DNA of 11,167 nucleotides from Fusobacteriaceae bacterium. GTDB taxonomy: Bacteria; Fusobacteriota; Fusobacteriia; Fusobacteriales; Fusobacteriaceae. The DNA is taken from contig DAOUPY010000021.1 of assembly GCA_030625925.1 (NCBI GenBank), positions 1-11,167 of the forward strand, given 5' to 3'. The position numbers and the translations under genes were made by a program. Below, one piece after another: positions 1 to 7,581 of the stretch (positions are counted from its first letter, which is position 1; every line of letters starts with the position of its first letter). The notes under the pieces are model-generated. The model worked only from the letters and a program-made list of their open reading frames with translations. It was not told the origin of the DNA and ran no database searches.

Positions 1-1
1 A

Positions 2-103
2 ACTGCTATAGCAGTTTCAAATGGTGATTTAGAATTGGTTTTAGAATCAAAGGTTGCTGATGGTGTTAAAAGTACAGAAGGAAAACTTTGGTTAGATTAC
101 TAA
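2..103 (+). CDS. C-terminal end of an unidentified protein (5' partial)
   Basis: An open frame enters from the left edge and ends at TAA (101-103), giving 33 residues that finish in ..STEGKLWLDY. An intrinsic terminator starts about 20 bases after the stop, which supports this being the real end of a + strand gene. The fragment is too short for me to recognise a family: it shows no obvious membrane segment or catalytic motif. It converges with gshF. The frame is supported by ordinary codon use for this genome and by the terminator; the function is unknown. Confidence 0.6.
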   Translation, partial: TAIAVSNGDLELVLESKVADGVKSTEGKLWLDY

Positions 104-122
104 AAAAATAAATTAGATATTA

Positions 123-152
123 AAAAGGGTTTGAGATTTCTCAAACCCTTTT
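123..152. terminator. Bidirectional intrinsic terminator between convergent genes
   Basis: A perfect 13-bp stem (123-135 with 140-152) has the core GGGTTTGAG and a 4-base loop ATTT. It carries A tracts on the left and T tracts on the right, so it can act on both strands. It ends the + strand gene stopping at 103 and the - strand gshF stopping at 157, and sits exactly between the two stop codons. Confidence 0.93.
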
Positions 153-156
153 AATT

Positions 157-2484
157 TTAAAATCCCAAACTATCCAGAATTTTTTCTCCTAAATCTCTAT
201 TTTTACCCTTATATGGATAGCAGTGAATATGGATAGCAGGATTAAAGTTGATCTCGATTATCCCATGATTACTGTCGTTAGGAAGTTCTTTAATATCATT
301 GATCATCATATCTACACCGCAGATAACAGCACCGGCAGCCTTGGCTGAATCTATAGCGATCTGTTTGTATTCATCTAAAATATCATCGGTAAAATCTATA
401 CTGTCTCCTCCAGTACTGATGTTGGAATTTTCTCTCAGGTATATAGTTTCATTTTCTTTTGGAATATAGTCAAAATCTAAATTTTGAACAGCTAAAAATG
501 TCTCCTCAGCCTCTCCTAAAACAATTTTCTGTAAGGGCTTTTTGTAGCCTGTTCCCCTTAAAACATCCTTGTTTTTTTCTTCCACTAATGTTCTGATAGA
601 GTGCTTTCCGTTTCCTATAACATTTGCCGGGACTCTATGCAGGATTCCTACAACCTTATCATTTAACACAAAAATCCTGTATTCCTTCCCCTCTATAAAT
701 TCTTCAATCAGGATGGAATCATCTTCTCCAAAGGCAAAATTTAAAGCATTTTGATAATCTTTTGGAGTAAATTCTTTAGGCAGGATAGTTATACCTAATC
801 CAAAATTAGTAGAATTGGGTTTAACCACTGTTTTAGCCCCCTGATATTTGTAAAAATCATCCACAGCATCTTGGGAATTGGTATAATATCCCCCTTCAGG
901 AACTTTTATCTTGCTTTTTTCCAATATTTTTTTAGTGACTAATTTATTTTCCATGATTAGTACTGTACTATATGAATCCAGGGAAGTTTTAGTAGCTTGG
1001 ACTACATATTCTGTCTTTTCACCCTTACTTAACGAGATAAAATTTTCCTTTCGATCCAAGATCTCAAATTTGACCCCCCTTTTAATGGCATCCTTGAGTA
1101 AAATCTGGGTAGAGAGTTCCAGATCTTCATATCCTCTTAGGGCGAAGTTATCAACCTGACTTTCTTTATAGTGTTTTTTAGCTAAATCCAAGTTGAAATC
1201 TATAAACCCCTTCTCTCTAATTCCGCTTTCAATTTGGCTGGAGACAAGCAGGTCAGTATTATAGAATGACTCTACAGCCTCTCTCAGGGTGTTTGTGTAA
1301 TTTAAATTAGAAATTCCTAAGTCTTCTACAGTTTTTTCTATCTTAGAAATCATATCTAATCCTAAGTCTTTTAAAAACTTAAATTCCCCATTATCGAATA
1401 ATTCTAAGTCTTTTTTTCTGCCATAGTGGGCCACAAGATTGTGATTTTTATTTCCTTCCCAGATCTCTTTCTCTGTGAGGTCATTTTCATCTGTAAACAG
1501 ACAGAACAATAAAAATAAGTGTACAAAGTATAACTGATCTATGGACATTCCTGTTTTTATCATGGGATTTAAATCTAATAATCTGACTTCTAAATATTCA
1601 ATTCCATCTTCTTCGATGGATTTTAATAAGTTTGTATTATCTTTAGCTTTTAATCTGATTGGGCTATAGTATTCCTTCTCACTGATTAATTTTTCCTGAG
1701 ATATCAATTTTTTGATGTCTTCTACATATTCTGCCCTGGAATTGTATGAGATGTTAAAAACTTCCTTGTTTTTATACCCGCACATTCCATTTCGAAAGGA
1801 GTTACCTGAGGTGTAGGAGAATGAATCAAGTGCCACCTCATCTAACATATCCACACATTTTCTACTGTATGTGCCGTGGATACTTGGATTGGCTCCAAAT
1901 AAGTATATAAGGATCCATCTATATTTAAAGAAATTCCTGGATGTTTTCAGATAAATTTCATCTTTGAATAACTTGAAATCAGAACTCCCAGACTCCTTGT
2001 ATAATAGATTTAAAAATTCATCTTTAAAGGAAAAGTTATAGTGGATTCCCGATAAAAGTTGTTTTTGTTTACCATATTTTTGAGAAAGATAGTCTCTATA
2101 TTTTTGAGCACGATTTCCCTCGCAGGTTTCTTCAAATGTAGAGACAGGAATATCCTCCTCAGCTGGCAGTGATGGGGGAGTACTTTGAGGCCAGAGATAT
2201 TCGTCTTTTAGCTCCAAACTCACAAGATCGTGTAAACTTTCTAAAAAATTATAAGTTTCCTCAATAGTATCCATAGAGGGGGTAATCATCTCTATTTGAC
2301 TCTCAGAAAAATCAGTTGTGATATATGGATTTTTCAATTTATTACCAAAGACACCAGGATGTTTTGTCATGGCAAGATGACCATGAGAGTCTACCCTGAC
2401 GTTTTCCTTTTCTATCCCGAAATTACATTTAGTTAAAAATCTATTTAATTTTTTCTTTTTGATTATATTTATTAAATTTTGCAT
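157..2484 (-). CDS. gshF: Bifunctional glutamate-cysteine ligase / glutathione synthetase (GshF type)
   Basis: The 775-residue protein matches the usual GshF length of about 750-780. It should carry out both ATP-dependent steps of glutathione synthesis in the cytoplasm: Glu + Cys to gamma-glutamylcysteine, then addition of Gly. The N-terminal half is a GshA-like ligase, with FGIEKENVRV near residue 22, TDFSESQIEMITP near 57, FGANPSIHGTYSRK near 196 and SYTSGNSFRN near 223. The C-terminal half is an ATP-grasp domain: VVKPNSTNFGLGITIL near 553, EEFIEGKEYRIFVLNDKVVG near 594, NSNISTGGDSIDFTD near 687, and the metal/ATP motif GIIEINFNPAIHIH near 741. The ATG at 2484 has a GGGGG Shine-Dalgarno about six bases upstream. 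It is a single-gene unit ending at the shared terminator. Both domains look intact. In an anaerobe-like genome a glutathione pathway suggests thiol-based oxygen or electrophile defence, which is an inference. Confidence 0.95.
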   Translation of the reverse strand: MQNLINIIKKKKLNRFLTKCNFGIEKENVRVDSHGHLAMTKHPGVFGNKLKNPYITTDFSESQIEMITPSMDTIEETYNFLESLHDLVSLELKDEYLWPQSTPPSLPAEEDIPVSTFEETCEGNRAQKYRDYLSQKYGKQKQLLSGIHYNFSFKDEFLNLLYKESGSSDFKLFKDEIYLKTSRNFFKYRWILIYLFGANPSIHGTYSRKCVDMLDEVALDSFSYTSGNSFRNGMCGYKNKEVFNISYNSRAEYVEDIKKLISQEKLISEKEYYSPIRLKAKDNTNLLKSIEEDGIEYLEVRLLDLNPMIKTGMSIDQLYFVHLFLLFCLFTDENDLTEKEIWEGNKNHNLVAHYGRKKDLELFDNGEFKFLKDLGLDMISKIEKTVEDLGISNLNYTNTLREAVESFYNTDLLVSSQIESGIREKGFIDFNLDLAKKHYKESQVDNFALRGYEDLELSTQILLKDAIKRGVKFEILDRKENFISLSKGEKTEYVVQATKTSLDSYSTVLIMENKLVTKKILEKSKIKVPEGGYYTNSQDAVDDFYKYQGAKTVVKPNSTNFGLGITILPKEFTPKDYQNALNFAFGEDDSILIEEFIEGKEYRIFVLNDKVVGILHRVPANVIGNGKHSIRTLVEEKNKDVLRGTGYKKPLQKIVLGEAEETFLAVQNLDFDYIPKENETIYLRENSNISTGGDSIDFTDDILDEYKQIAIDSAKAAGAVICGVDMMINDIKELPNDSNHGIIEINFNPAIHIHCYPYKGKNRDLGEKILDSLGF

Positions 2485-2608
2485 ATATATCCCCCTGACG
2501 GCTCTTAGCCCAATGAATAGATGAAAATGAATAATGAATGATTAAATTCAAAACATTTTTTTTGACACTAATCTACACCAATTAAAGTCTTATTTTTACT
2601 ACTGATGT

Positions 2609-2848
2609 CACGAATTTTAACGAATAAAGCAATAGAACACGGATGACACGGATTTAATGGATAAAATCAGATTTAGAAACTCTAAGTTTTTAAATTAAAA
2701 TTCACTAAGATATTTTTTTATATTTTTAATTTTTTTATATTCTTCGTGTAATTAGTGACTAAGGTTTGGTCTTATCTATTTTTAATCTGTGTATACTTTA
2801 GTATCCGTGTTCTATTTCTTTTTTATATATTCATTTGCGTTATTCGTG
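2609..2848. repeat. Large imperfect inverted repeat made of CACGAAT/CACGGAT-type units
   Basis: The 327-bp gap between gshF and the MATE gene holds no gene. Its ends are CACGAAT (2609-2615) and ATTCGTG (2842-2848). Nested inside is a perfect 14-bp pair, AATAGAACACGGAT (2631-2644) and ATCCGTGTTCTATT (2803-2816). Between the arms lie further degenerate units such as CACGGAT, CACAGAT, CACTAAT and CACGAAG, spaced roughly 10-12 bases apart on one strand or the other, around a very AT-rich centre. Similar units continue left to about 2562. The right arm overlaps the 3' end of the MATE gene. It looks like a non-autonomous dispersed intergenic repeat (MITE-like). I see no transposase. Confidence 0.7.
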
Positions 2849-4224
2849 GTTAAGGTTTTAATTTCTTTAAAGTTTACTTGCAGTATGTTATTTTCTTTAA
2901 ATCTTTTTAGATGGATTATAAACCAAATAGGAAGTACTATTCCTTTGAGTATACTGCTAATTGTGATACTCCACCAAATACCATTTAACTCTAATGCTGT
3001 TGCAGATAGTAGGAGAGCCATAGGTATCCTAGCTCCTGTAAGAATTATACTTACAATAGACGGTGGCAATGTCTTCCCAATACCTTGGAATCCTCCTACT
3101 GTGGTCATTTCAATTACCATAAATAGTTGTGATACCCCTAATATTCGAAGATAACTAGTTCCTAATTTGACTATATAATCATCCTGTAAAAATATCCTAA
3201 ATATCGGTTCTGGGAAGACTATCAAGATGAAACTTACAAAGACTCCCAATACAGAGATGATTCCAATGGCATTGAAATATCCTTTTTTTATCCTGTCATA
3301 TTTTTTAGCACCATAGTTTTGACCTACAAAGGCGGCTAACGCTCCTTGAAACCCACCTGCTGTAATCCATGAAATGGATTCTATTTGGACACCAATCCTT
3401 TGAACTGCTATGGCATCTGCTCCCCAGTTAGCGATGATTCTGGCAATAAACACAGAAAACCCTGTGAAAAGAATTCTTTGAGCAGCTATGGGAGTACCCA
3501 TTTTAATGATGTCTCTGGTTTTTTCCATATCATATCTAAATCCATGGGTAAATATATGATGTTTTTTTCTCAAATATATAAATAAAATAGTAGAAACTAT
3601 TGTCTGAGCCAAGACTGTGGCTATTGCAGCTCCTACGACTTCCAGCCTTGGGAATCCAAATAATCCAAAGATCAAGATTGGATCTAAGACTATATTTAGG
3701 ATAAGGCCGATACTTGTTATTAAAAATGGTGTTTTACTGTCTCCATGACCATTGAATATCCGTGTGAAAACCAGTGATAGGGATGAAAAAAATATCCCAA
3801 AGGCTGTAATGGTCATATAATCTATGGCCATTTTTTCAATTTCTGGATTGTTTAATTTGAAAAATCCTATAAGCTGGTATCTGGAAATTAAAATTAAGAT
3901 TATAAAAACAGTGATAATACCTATGGTATTGATAATAGAGGTTTCAGCATAGGAATTTGCTTTTTTATAATTTTTTTCTCCGACCGACTGAGATGTTCTG
4001 ATCCCTGTCCCTATAAAAATGAGGGCAGTTATTGCAAATCCAAATTTCAGGAAAAATCCTGCTGTACCAACGGCAGCTACAGCTCCATTTCCCAGCCGTC
4101 CAATCCAAATCATATCTATCATATTGTATGCCATCTGAATCAATGACATCCCCATGATAGGCAGGGAAAGGAGGGTTAGTTTATAGAGTATATTTCCCTC
4201 GGTTAAATCATATTTTTTTTTCAT
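2812..4224 (-). CDS. MATE family multidrug/cation efflux transporter
   Basis: The 470-residue inner-membrane protein has the length and repeated hydrophobic segments of a 12-helix MATE antiporter, which exports drugs or metabolites in exchange for Na+ or H+. The N-terminus (ILYKLTLLSLPIMGMSLIQM, then NMIDMIWIGRLG) is the characteristic MATE first helix and loop. The second half repeats the pattern (GTPIAAQRILFTGFSVFIA, then GFQGALAAFVGQNYGA). The frame is open 34 codons further upstream, but those residues are Arg/Glu-rich and come from an intergenic repeat. The ATG at 4222-4224 has a strong AAAGGAGG five bases upstream and begins MKKKYDLTEGNILYKL, as MATE proteins do. It follows queA after 213 bases. 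The last 12 codons and the TAG stop lie in the inverted repeat 2609-2848, so the C-terminal tail (TTNNANEYIKKK) is repeat-derived. The substrate cannot be told. Confidence 0.92.
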   Translation of the reverse strand: MKKKYDLTEGNILYKLTLLSLPIMGMSLIQMAYNMIDMIWIGRLGNGAVAAVGTAGFFLKFGFAITALIFIGTGIRTSQSVGEKNYKKANSYAETSIINTIGIITVFIILILISRYQLIGFFKLNNPEIEKMAIDYMTITAFGIFFSSLSLVFTRIFNGHGDSKTPFLITSIGLILNIVLDPILIFGLFGFPRLEVVGAAIATVLAQTIVSTILFIYLRKKHHIFTHGFRYDMEKTRDIIKMGTPIAAQRILFTGFSVFIARIIANWGADAIAVQRIGVQIESISWITAGGFQGALAAFVGQNYGAKKYDRIKKGYFNAIGIISVLGVFVSFILIVFPEPIFRIFLQDDYIVKLGTSYLRILGVSQLFMVIEMTTVGGFQGIGKTLPPSIVSIILTGARIPMALLLSATALELNGIWWSITISSILKGIVLPIWFIIHLKRFKENNILQVNFKEIKTLTTNNANEYIKKK

Positions 4225-4239
4225 GTTTCCTCCTTTAAC

Positions 4240-4437
4240 CCTCTCTCGCCTGTCGGCACTCTCTTTACTCCTCCCTCTTACAGTTTCTCTAAAAATAGAG
4301 AAACCAACGTAAATGCTTCGAAGCAATTTCGATAGTTTCCTCTGATATCACATTTAGAAAATTCTTTTTAACTATAAGAATTTTTAATATTCGTAACCTC
4401 GTGGAACCGACAACAAGGAAGGAGTTAAAGTCGAGAA
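4240..4437 (-). repeat. Structured intergenic repeat, copy B (queA-MATE spacer)
   Basis: This element starts right after the queA stop and ends just before the Shine-Dalgarno of the MATE gene. Read on the - strand it opens with CCTTCCTTGTTG. It then carries a perfect 12-base palindrome TGCTTCGAAGCA (4314-4325) and a 9-bp hairpin GTTTCTCTA/TAGAGAAAC (4283-4291 with 4296-4304), followed by purine-rich GGGAGGAGT and AGAGAG. Copy A at 5514-5625 has the same order of parts in the same orientation. Copy B also has an extra segment with a 9-bp AT-rich hairpin (4358-4366 with 4376-4384). Confidence 0.6.
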
Positions 4438-5505
4438 TTAATATATAAACATTGCATCTCCAAAACTAAAAAATTTATATTTTTCTTTTACAGCTTCTTC
4501 ATAAACACTAAACATGAAGTCCTTTTCAGACAGTGCTGAAACCAACATAAGCAAGGTCGACTTAGGTAGATGAAAGTTTGTAATCAATGCATCCACTATT
4601 TTAAACTCATATCCCGGATATATAAATATCTCAGTATCTCCAGAGGCTGCCATTAGCTTCCCATAACTATCAACAGCCGATTCCAACGTTCTTATAGACG
4701 TTGTTCCTACTGCAACTACCCTTCTTCCCTCTGCCTTTGCTCTATTTACAACTTCTGCTGTTTTTTCTGGGACTTCAAAAGTTTCAGAATGCATCTTATG
4801 TTCCAATACATTTTCAGTCTGCACAGGCCTGAACGTTCCCAGTCCAACTTCTAAATATACATCTACTATCTCTACACCTTTTTGAGCTATTTTTTCAAAC
4901 AATTCCTCGGTAAAATGCAAGCCAGCTGTAGGAGCTGCTACTGATTCGCCTTTTTCGGCATAAACAGTCTGATATCTATCGCCATCTTCTAATTTTTCCG
5001 TAATATATGGCGGCAATGGCATCTGCCCTAATTCATGAATTATTTCTTCAAAAACTCCATCAAAAGTAAATTCTAAGATTCTGTTTCCATCATCCTTTAC
5101 CTCTTTTAAGGTAGCTTTTAATTGGCCTTCTCCAAATATTATCGTTTGATCTAACTTTAATTTTTTAGCACGTCTTACCAGACATTCCCATCTATTTAAT
5201 TCCAGCCTTTTTAATAAAAATACTTCCATTACTGCTCCACTTTCTTTTTTACCTATAAGTCTTGCAGGAATTACCTTGGTAGAATTTCGAACGAGAACAT
5301 CTCCCTCATTTAGATAATCTAAAATATTATAGAATTTTTTATGTTCTATCTCTTTTTTGGTTTTATCTACTACTAATAATCTAGAATGGTCTCTTGGCAT
5401 TGTAGGAGTTTGTCCTATCAATTCCTTCGGCAGGTGATAGTCGTAATCTGACAGTAATATTTCCTCTTTTATCTCTTTTTGAATCTCTTCTTTTTTTTTA
5501 TCCAA
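4438..5505 (-). CDS. queA: S-adenosylmethionine:tRNA ribosyltransferase-isomerase (QueA)
   Basis: QueA transfers and isomerises the ribose of SAM onto 7-aminomethyl-7-deazaguanine at position 34 of GUN-anticodon tRNAs (Asn, Asp, His, Tyr), giving epoxyqueuosine. Family motifs run in order: [16 protein letters not shown] (about 19-34), [28 protein letters not shown] (about 68-85), MPLPPYI, the strongly conserved [14 protein letters not shown] (about 190-203), [10 protein letters not shown] (about 219-228), [11 protein letters not shown] (about 266-276) and [17 protein letters not shown] (about 308-324). At 355 residues it is slightly longer than the usual 340-345, because of a Lys/Glu-rich extension of about 17 residues before the conserved start. 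The start codon is TTG (5503-5505), with AGAGG about eight bases upstream; no ATG lies between it and the first motif. It sits between two copies of a structured repeat and is probably co-transcribed with hflC. Confidence 0.95.
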   Translation of the reverse strand: MDKKKEEIQKEIKEEILLSDYDYHLPKELIGQTPTMPRDHSRLLVVDKTKKEIEHKKFYNILDYLNEGDVLVRNSTKVIPARLIGKKESGAVMEVFLLKRLELNRWECLVRRAKKLKLDQTIIFGEGQLKATLKEVKDDGNRILEFTFDGVFEEIIHELGQMPLPPYITEKLEDGDRYQTVYAEKGESVAAPTAGLHFTEELFEKIAQKGVEIVDVYLEVGLGTFRPVQTENVLEHKMHSETFEVPEKTAEVVNRAKAEGRRVVAVGTTSIRTLESAVDSYGKLMAASGDTEIFIYPGYEFKIVDALITNFHLPKSTLLMLVSALSEKDFMFSVYEEAVKEKYKFFSFGDAMFIY

Positions 5506-5513
5506 TTTCTATA

Positions 5514-5625
5514 CCTCTTTCTCGACTCTTCCTTTTTATAGTTTCTCTTCGCAAAAGAAACTAAAGCTAAAATATCTAGCCTTAGTTTTCCTTTTACATC
5601 GAGAAAAACGCCAACAAGGAAAGGG
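5514..5625 (-). repeat. Structured intergenic repeat, copy A (hflC-queA spacer)
   Basis: The repeat begins right after the hflC stop and runs to the queA Shine-Dalgarno. On the - strand it has CCTTTCCTTGTTG, then hairpin 1 (CTAAGGCTA/TAGCTTTAG, + strand 5561-5569 with 5577-5585), hairpin 2 (GTTTCTTTT/AAGAGAAAC, 5541-5549 with 5553-5561), then purine-rich AAGGAAGAGT and GAGAAAGAGG. Each hairpin contains one G-U pair that works only in the - strand RNA and would be an A-C mismatch in the opposite transcript. The order of parts matches copy B at 4240-4437. Confidence 0.6.
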
Positions 5626-6471
5626 TTATTTTGTTTGTAACATCTTCCATAATTCTGAATCTGTAGATAATATCACCTTAGTTTTACTATCCATAATTGC
5701 CTCATAGGCTTCCAAAGTTTTCATAAATTTATAAAATTCAGGATCTCTATTATATGCATCTGCATATATTACTAGAGCTTGTGCATCTCCTTCACCTTTT
5801 AATTCCTCTGATTTTCTATAAGCTTCTGCTAATATTATAGTCTTTTCCTGGTCAGCTTGAGAAGTTATTTCCAGTGATTTTTCTCTTCCTTCAGCTCTAT
5901 ATTTTTTAGCCTGTTGATTTCTTTCTGCTTCCATCCTTTTATAGATGTTTTGTTCATTTTCTTTTGGTAGTTCTACCCTTTTTATCCTTACATCTATTAT
6001 ACTAATCCCTGAAGATTTAGCTTTTTCTCTACTTTCCTCAGTTACATTTTTCATAATAGCATCTCTTTTAAAAGATATTATCTCAGACAGAGTATATTTC
6101 CCCATCTCTCTTCGAAGTTCAGAATATACAATGTCATCTAATCTTGCTTGAGCTCCCGCTATATTTTGTACACTTTGTAAAAATAATAGAGGATCTGCAA
6201 TTTTCCATCTAGCATAGTTATCTATTACTATACTTTTCTTTCCTTTAATTATAATTCCCTTAGGTGCTGCATCATAGTTTAACAACCTTTTATCAAAATA
6301 TCTAACATTATCGATAAATGGAACTTTTACATATAATCCAGGTTCCATTACGACTCTTTTTGGTTTCCCCAATCTAATCACAACAGCATTTTCAATTTCT
6401 GAAACTTGAAATAAAGATGTAGATGACACTATTACAACCATTGCTAGAATACTAATTATTAGTTTTTTCAT
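5626..6471 (-). CDS. hflC: HflC, SPFH-domain modulator of the FtsH protease
   Basis: The 281-residue protein has an N-terminal signal anchor (KKLIISILAMVVIVSSTSLF). A SPFH/band-7 domain follows: VSEIENAVVIRLGKPKRVVMEPGLY from about residue 23, DNVRYFDKRLLNYDAAP near 54, and RWKIADPLLFLQSV near 88. After it comes a charged coiled-coil region rich in Glu/Arg/Ala (MEAERNQQAKKYRAEGREK..) and the HflC-type GDAQALVIYADAYNRDPEFYKFMKTLEAYE block. With HflK it forms a large membrane cage around FtsH that controls degradation of membrane proteins. The frame extends seven codons upstream to a TTG, but no ribosome binding site precedes that. The ATG at 6469-6471 has GGGGGAGG upstream, although at a rather long spacing. 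This start overlaps the hflK 3' end by 20 bases, which suggests translational coupling. The protein is shorter than E. coli HflC (about 334). Confidence 0.92.
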   Translation of the reverse strand: MKKLIISILAMVVIVSSTSLFQVSEIENAVVIRLGKPKRVVMEPGLYVKVPFIDNVRYFDKRLLNYDAAPKGIIIKGKKSIVIDNYARWKIADPLLFLQSVQNIAGAQARLDDIVYSELRREMGKYTLSEIISFKRDAIMKNVTEESREKAKSSGISIIDVRIKRVELPKENEQNIYKRMEAERNQQAKKYRAEGREKSLEITSQADQEKTIILAEAYRKSEELKGEGDAQALVIYADAYNRDPEFYKFMKTLEAYEAIMDSKTKVILSTDSELWKMLQTK

Positions 6472-7537
6472 TAGCTCCCACACCTCCCCCAATTAAGTTT
6501 ATAATACTTCCTTTTAATCCAGGATCTACTATTATTTTTTCAACATTTGGCATTGTTTTTTCCATAGTTTCCAGATACATCCTTGTTTTTGTAACCTCTT
6601 TACCCAATGAATATTTTTCACTTAATTTTATAAATTTCGCTACATCACCTTGTGATTCTTTGACTCTTTTTTCCTTATAAGCTTCCGCTCTATTCACCAT
6701 TTGAGATGCCTGTCCACGAGCATTAGGAATAATATCATTTCTATAACCATTAGCTTCATTTATAAATCTAGCTCTATCTTCACGAGCATTAGCTACTTCT
6801 TTAAAAGCCTGCATAACTTCTTCTGGCGGCCCTACATCTTGCAGCTGCAATCCTATTATCAGTATTCCAGTTCCATAACTATCCAGTATTTCCTTTAATT
6901 TTTCACGTGTTTCCTCTTGAATTCTCTCTTTTCCAACGGTTAGAGTTTCCTCTATTCCTTTACTTCCTACAACCTGTCTAAGAGCCGATTCAGATGCACT
7001 TTTTATCGTTTCATACTGATCTCTTACATTGAATATATAATCTTTTAAGTTACTGATTTTATATTGAACACTAAAATCAACATCGATCATATTTTCGTCC
7101 CCTGTAAACATCAATGATTCCTCTGGGATATTTTGATATCTTGCAGGTGGTCCAGCCTCAACAGTTTCAAACCCTATCTCTACCCTATAGACTTTTGTTG
7201 TTTTAACAACATATCTTTTTCCAATTGGGCTGGGAAAATACCAGTGCATTCCAGGTCCTACAGTTTTAGAATATTGTCCAAATCTAAGAAGTACTCCCTC
7301 CTCATCTGGTCCAACTTGATATATACCAGTTCCTAAAAAAACAAGAAACAATATTACTATTATTCCTCCCAGTCCACCTTTCATACGATTCCTAGAAGAT
7401 TTTCTTGGTCCCCCTCTCCCAGGATCATCATCCTCTGGCGGTTCATCTTGATCATTTCTTTCCTCACCCTTGCCGTAGAATATTTCTCTTATAAATCGTT
7501 TAACATCTTCTAAATCATCAAACCTTATCTCACCCAT
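6452..7537 (-). CDS. hflK: HflK, SPFH-domain modulator of the FtsH protease
   Basis: The 361-residue partner of HflC has a short cytoplasmic N-terminus that is acidic and Gly/Pro-rich (DEPPEDDDPGRGGPRKSS, about 31-48), as is typical of HflK. One transmembrane helix (GGLGGIIVILFLVFLGTGIY, about 54-73) and the SPFH domain follow: VGPDEEGVLLRFGQYSKTVGPGMHWYFPSP (about 75-104) and FTGDENMIDVDFSVQYKI. The C-terminal helical region includes the family hallmark IIGLQLQDVGPPEEVMQAFKEVANAREDR. In E. coli the HflK-HflC complex surrounds FtsH. The ATG at 7535-7537 has GGGGGAG five bases upstream. The gene follows prmC after 44 bases and overlaps hflC, so the pair is clearly one unit. A short element just upstream of its Shine-Dalgarno resembles that in front of gshF. 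Confidence 0.93.
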   Translation of the reverse strand: MGEIRFDDLEDVKRFIREIFYGKGEERNDQDEPPEDDDPGRGGPRKSSRNRMKGGLGGIIVILFLVFLGTGIYQVGPDEEGVLLRFGQYSKTVGPGMHWYFPSPIGKRYVVKTTKVYRVEIGFETVEAGPPARYQNIPEESLMFTGDENMIDVDFSVQYKISNLKDYIFNVRDQYETIKSASESALRQVVGSKGIEETLTVGKERIQEETREKLKEILDSYGTGILIIGLQLQDVGPPEEVMQAFKEVANAREDRARFINEANGYRNDIIPNARGQASQMVNRAEAYKEKRVKESQGDVAKFIKLSEKYSLGKEVTKTRMYLETMEKTMPNVEKIIVDPGLKGSIINLIGGGVGANEKTNN

Positions 7538-7581
7538 AATGCTCCCCCTTGACGACTTAAAGCCGACTGATTAATCTTCAA

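Noticed and set aside
4225..4326. 34-codon N-terminal extension of the MATE gene
   Set aside because: It is encoded by the structured repeat, is Arg/Glu-rich and lacks a ribosome binding site, while the ATG at 4224 has a strong one and gives the normal family start.
4358..4384. AT-rich 9-bp hairpin as terminator of the queA transcript
   Set aside because: On the - strand it is followed by TCTAAATG rather than a T run; it is more likely part of the spacer repeat.
6472..6492. Seven-codon extension of HflC from a TTG codon
   Set aside because: No Shine-Dalgarno precedes it, and the extension itself contains the GGGGGAGG that serves the downstream ATG.
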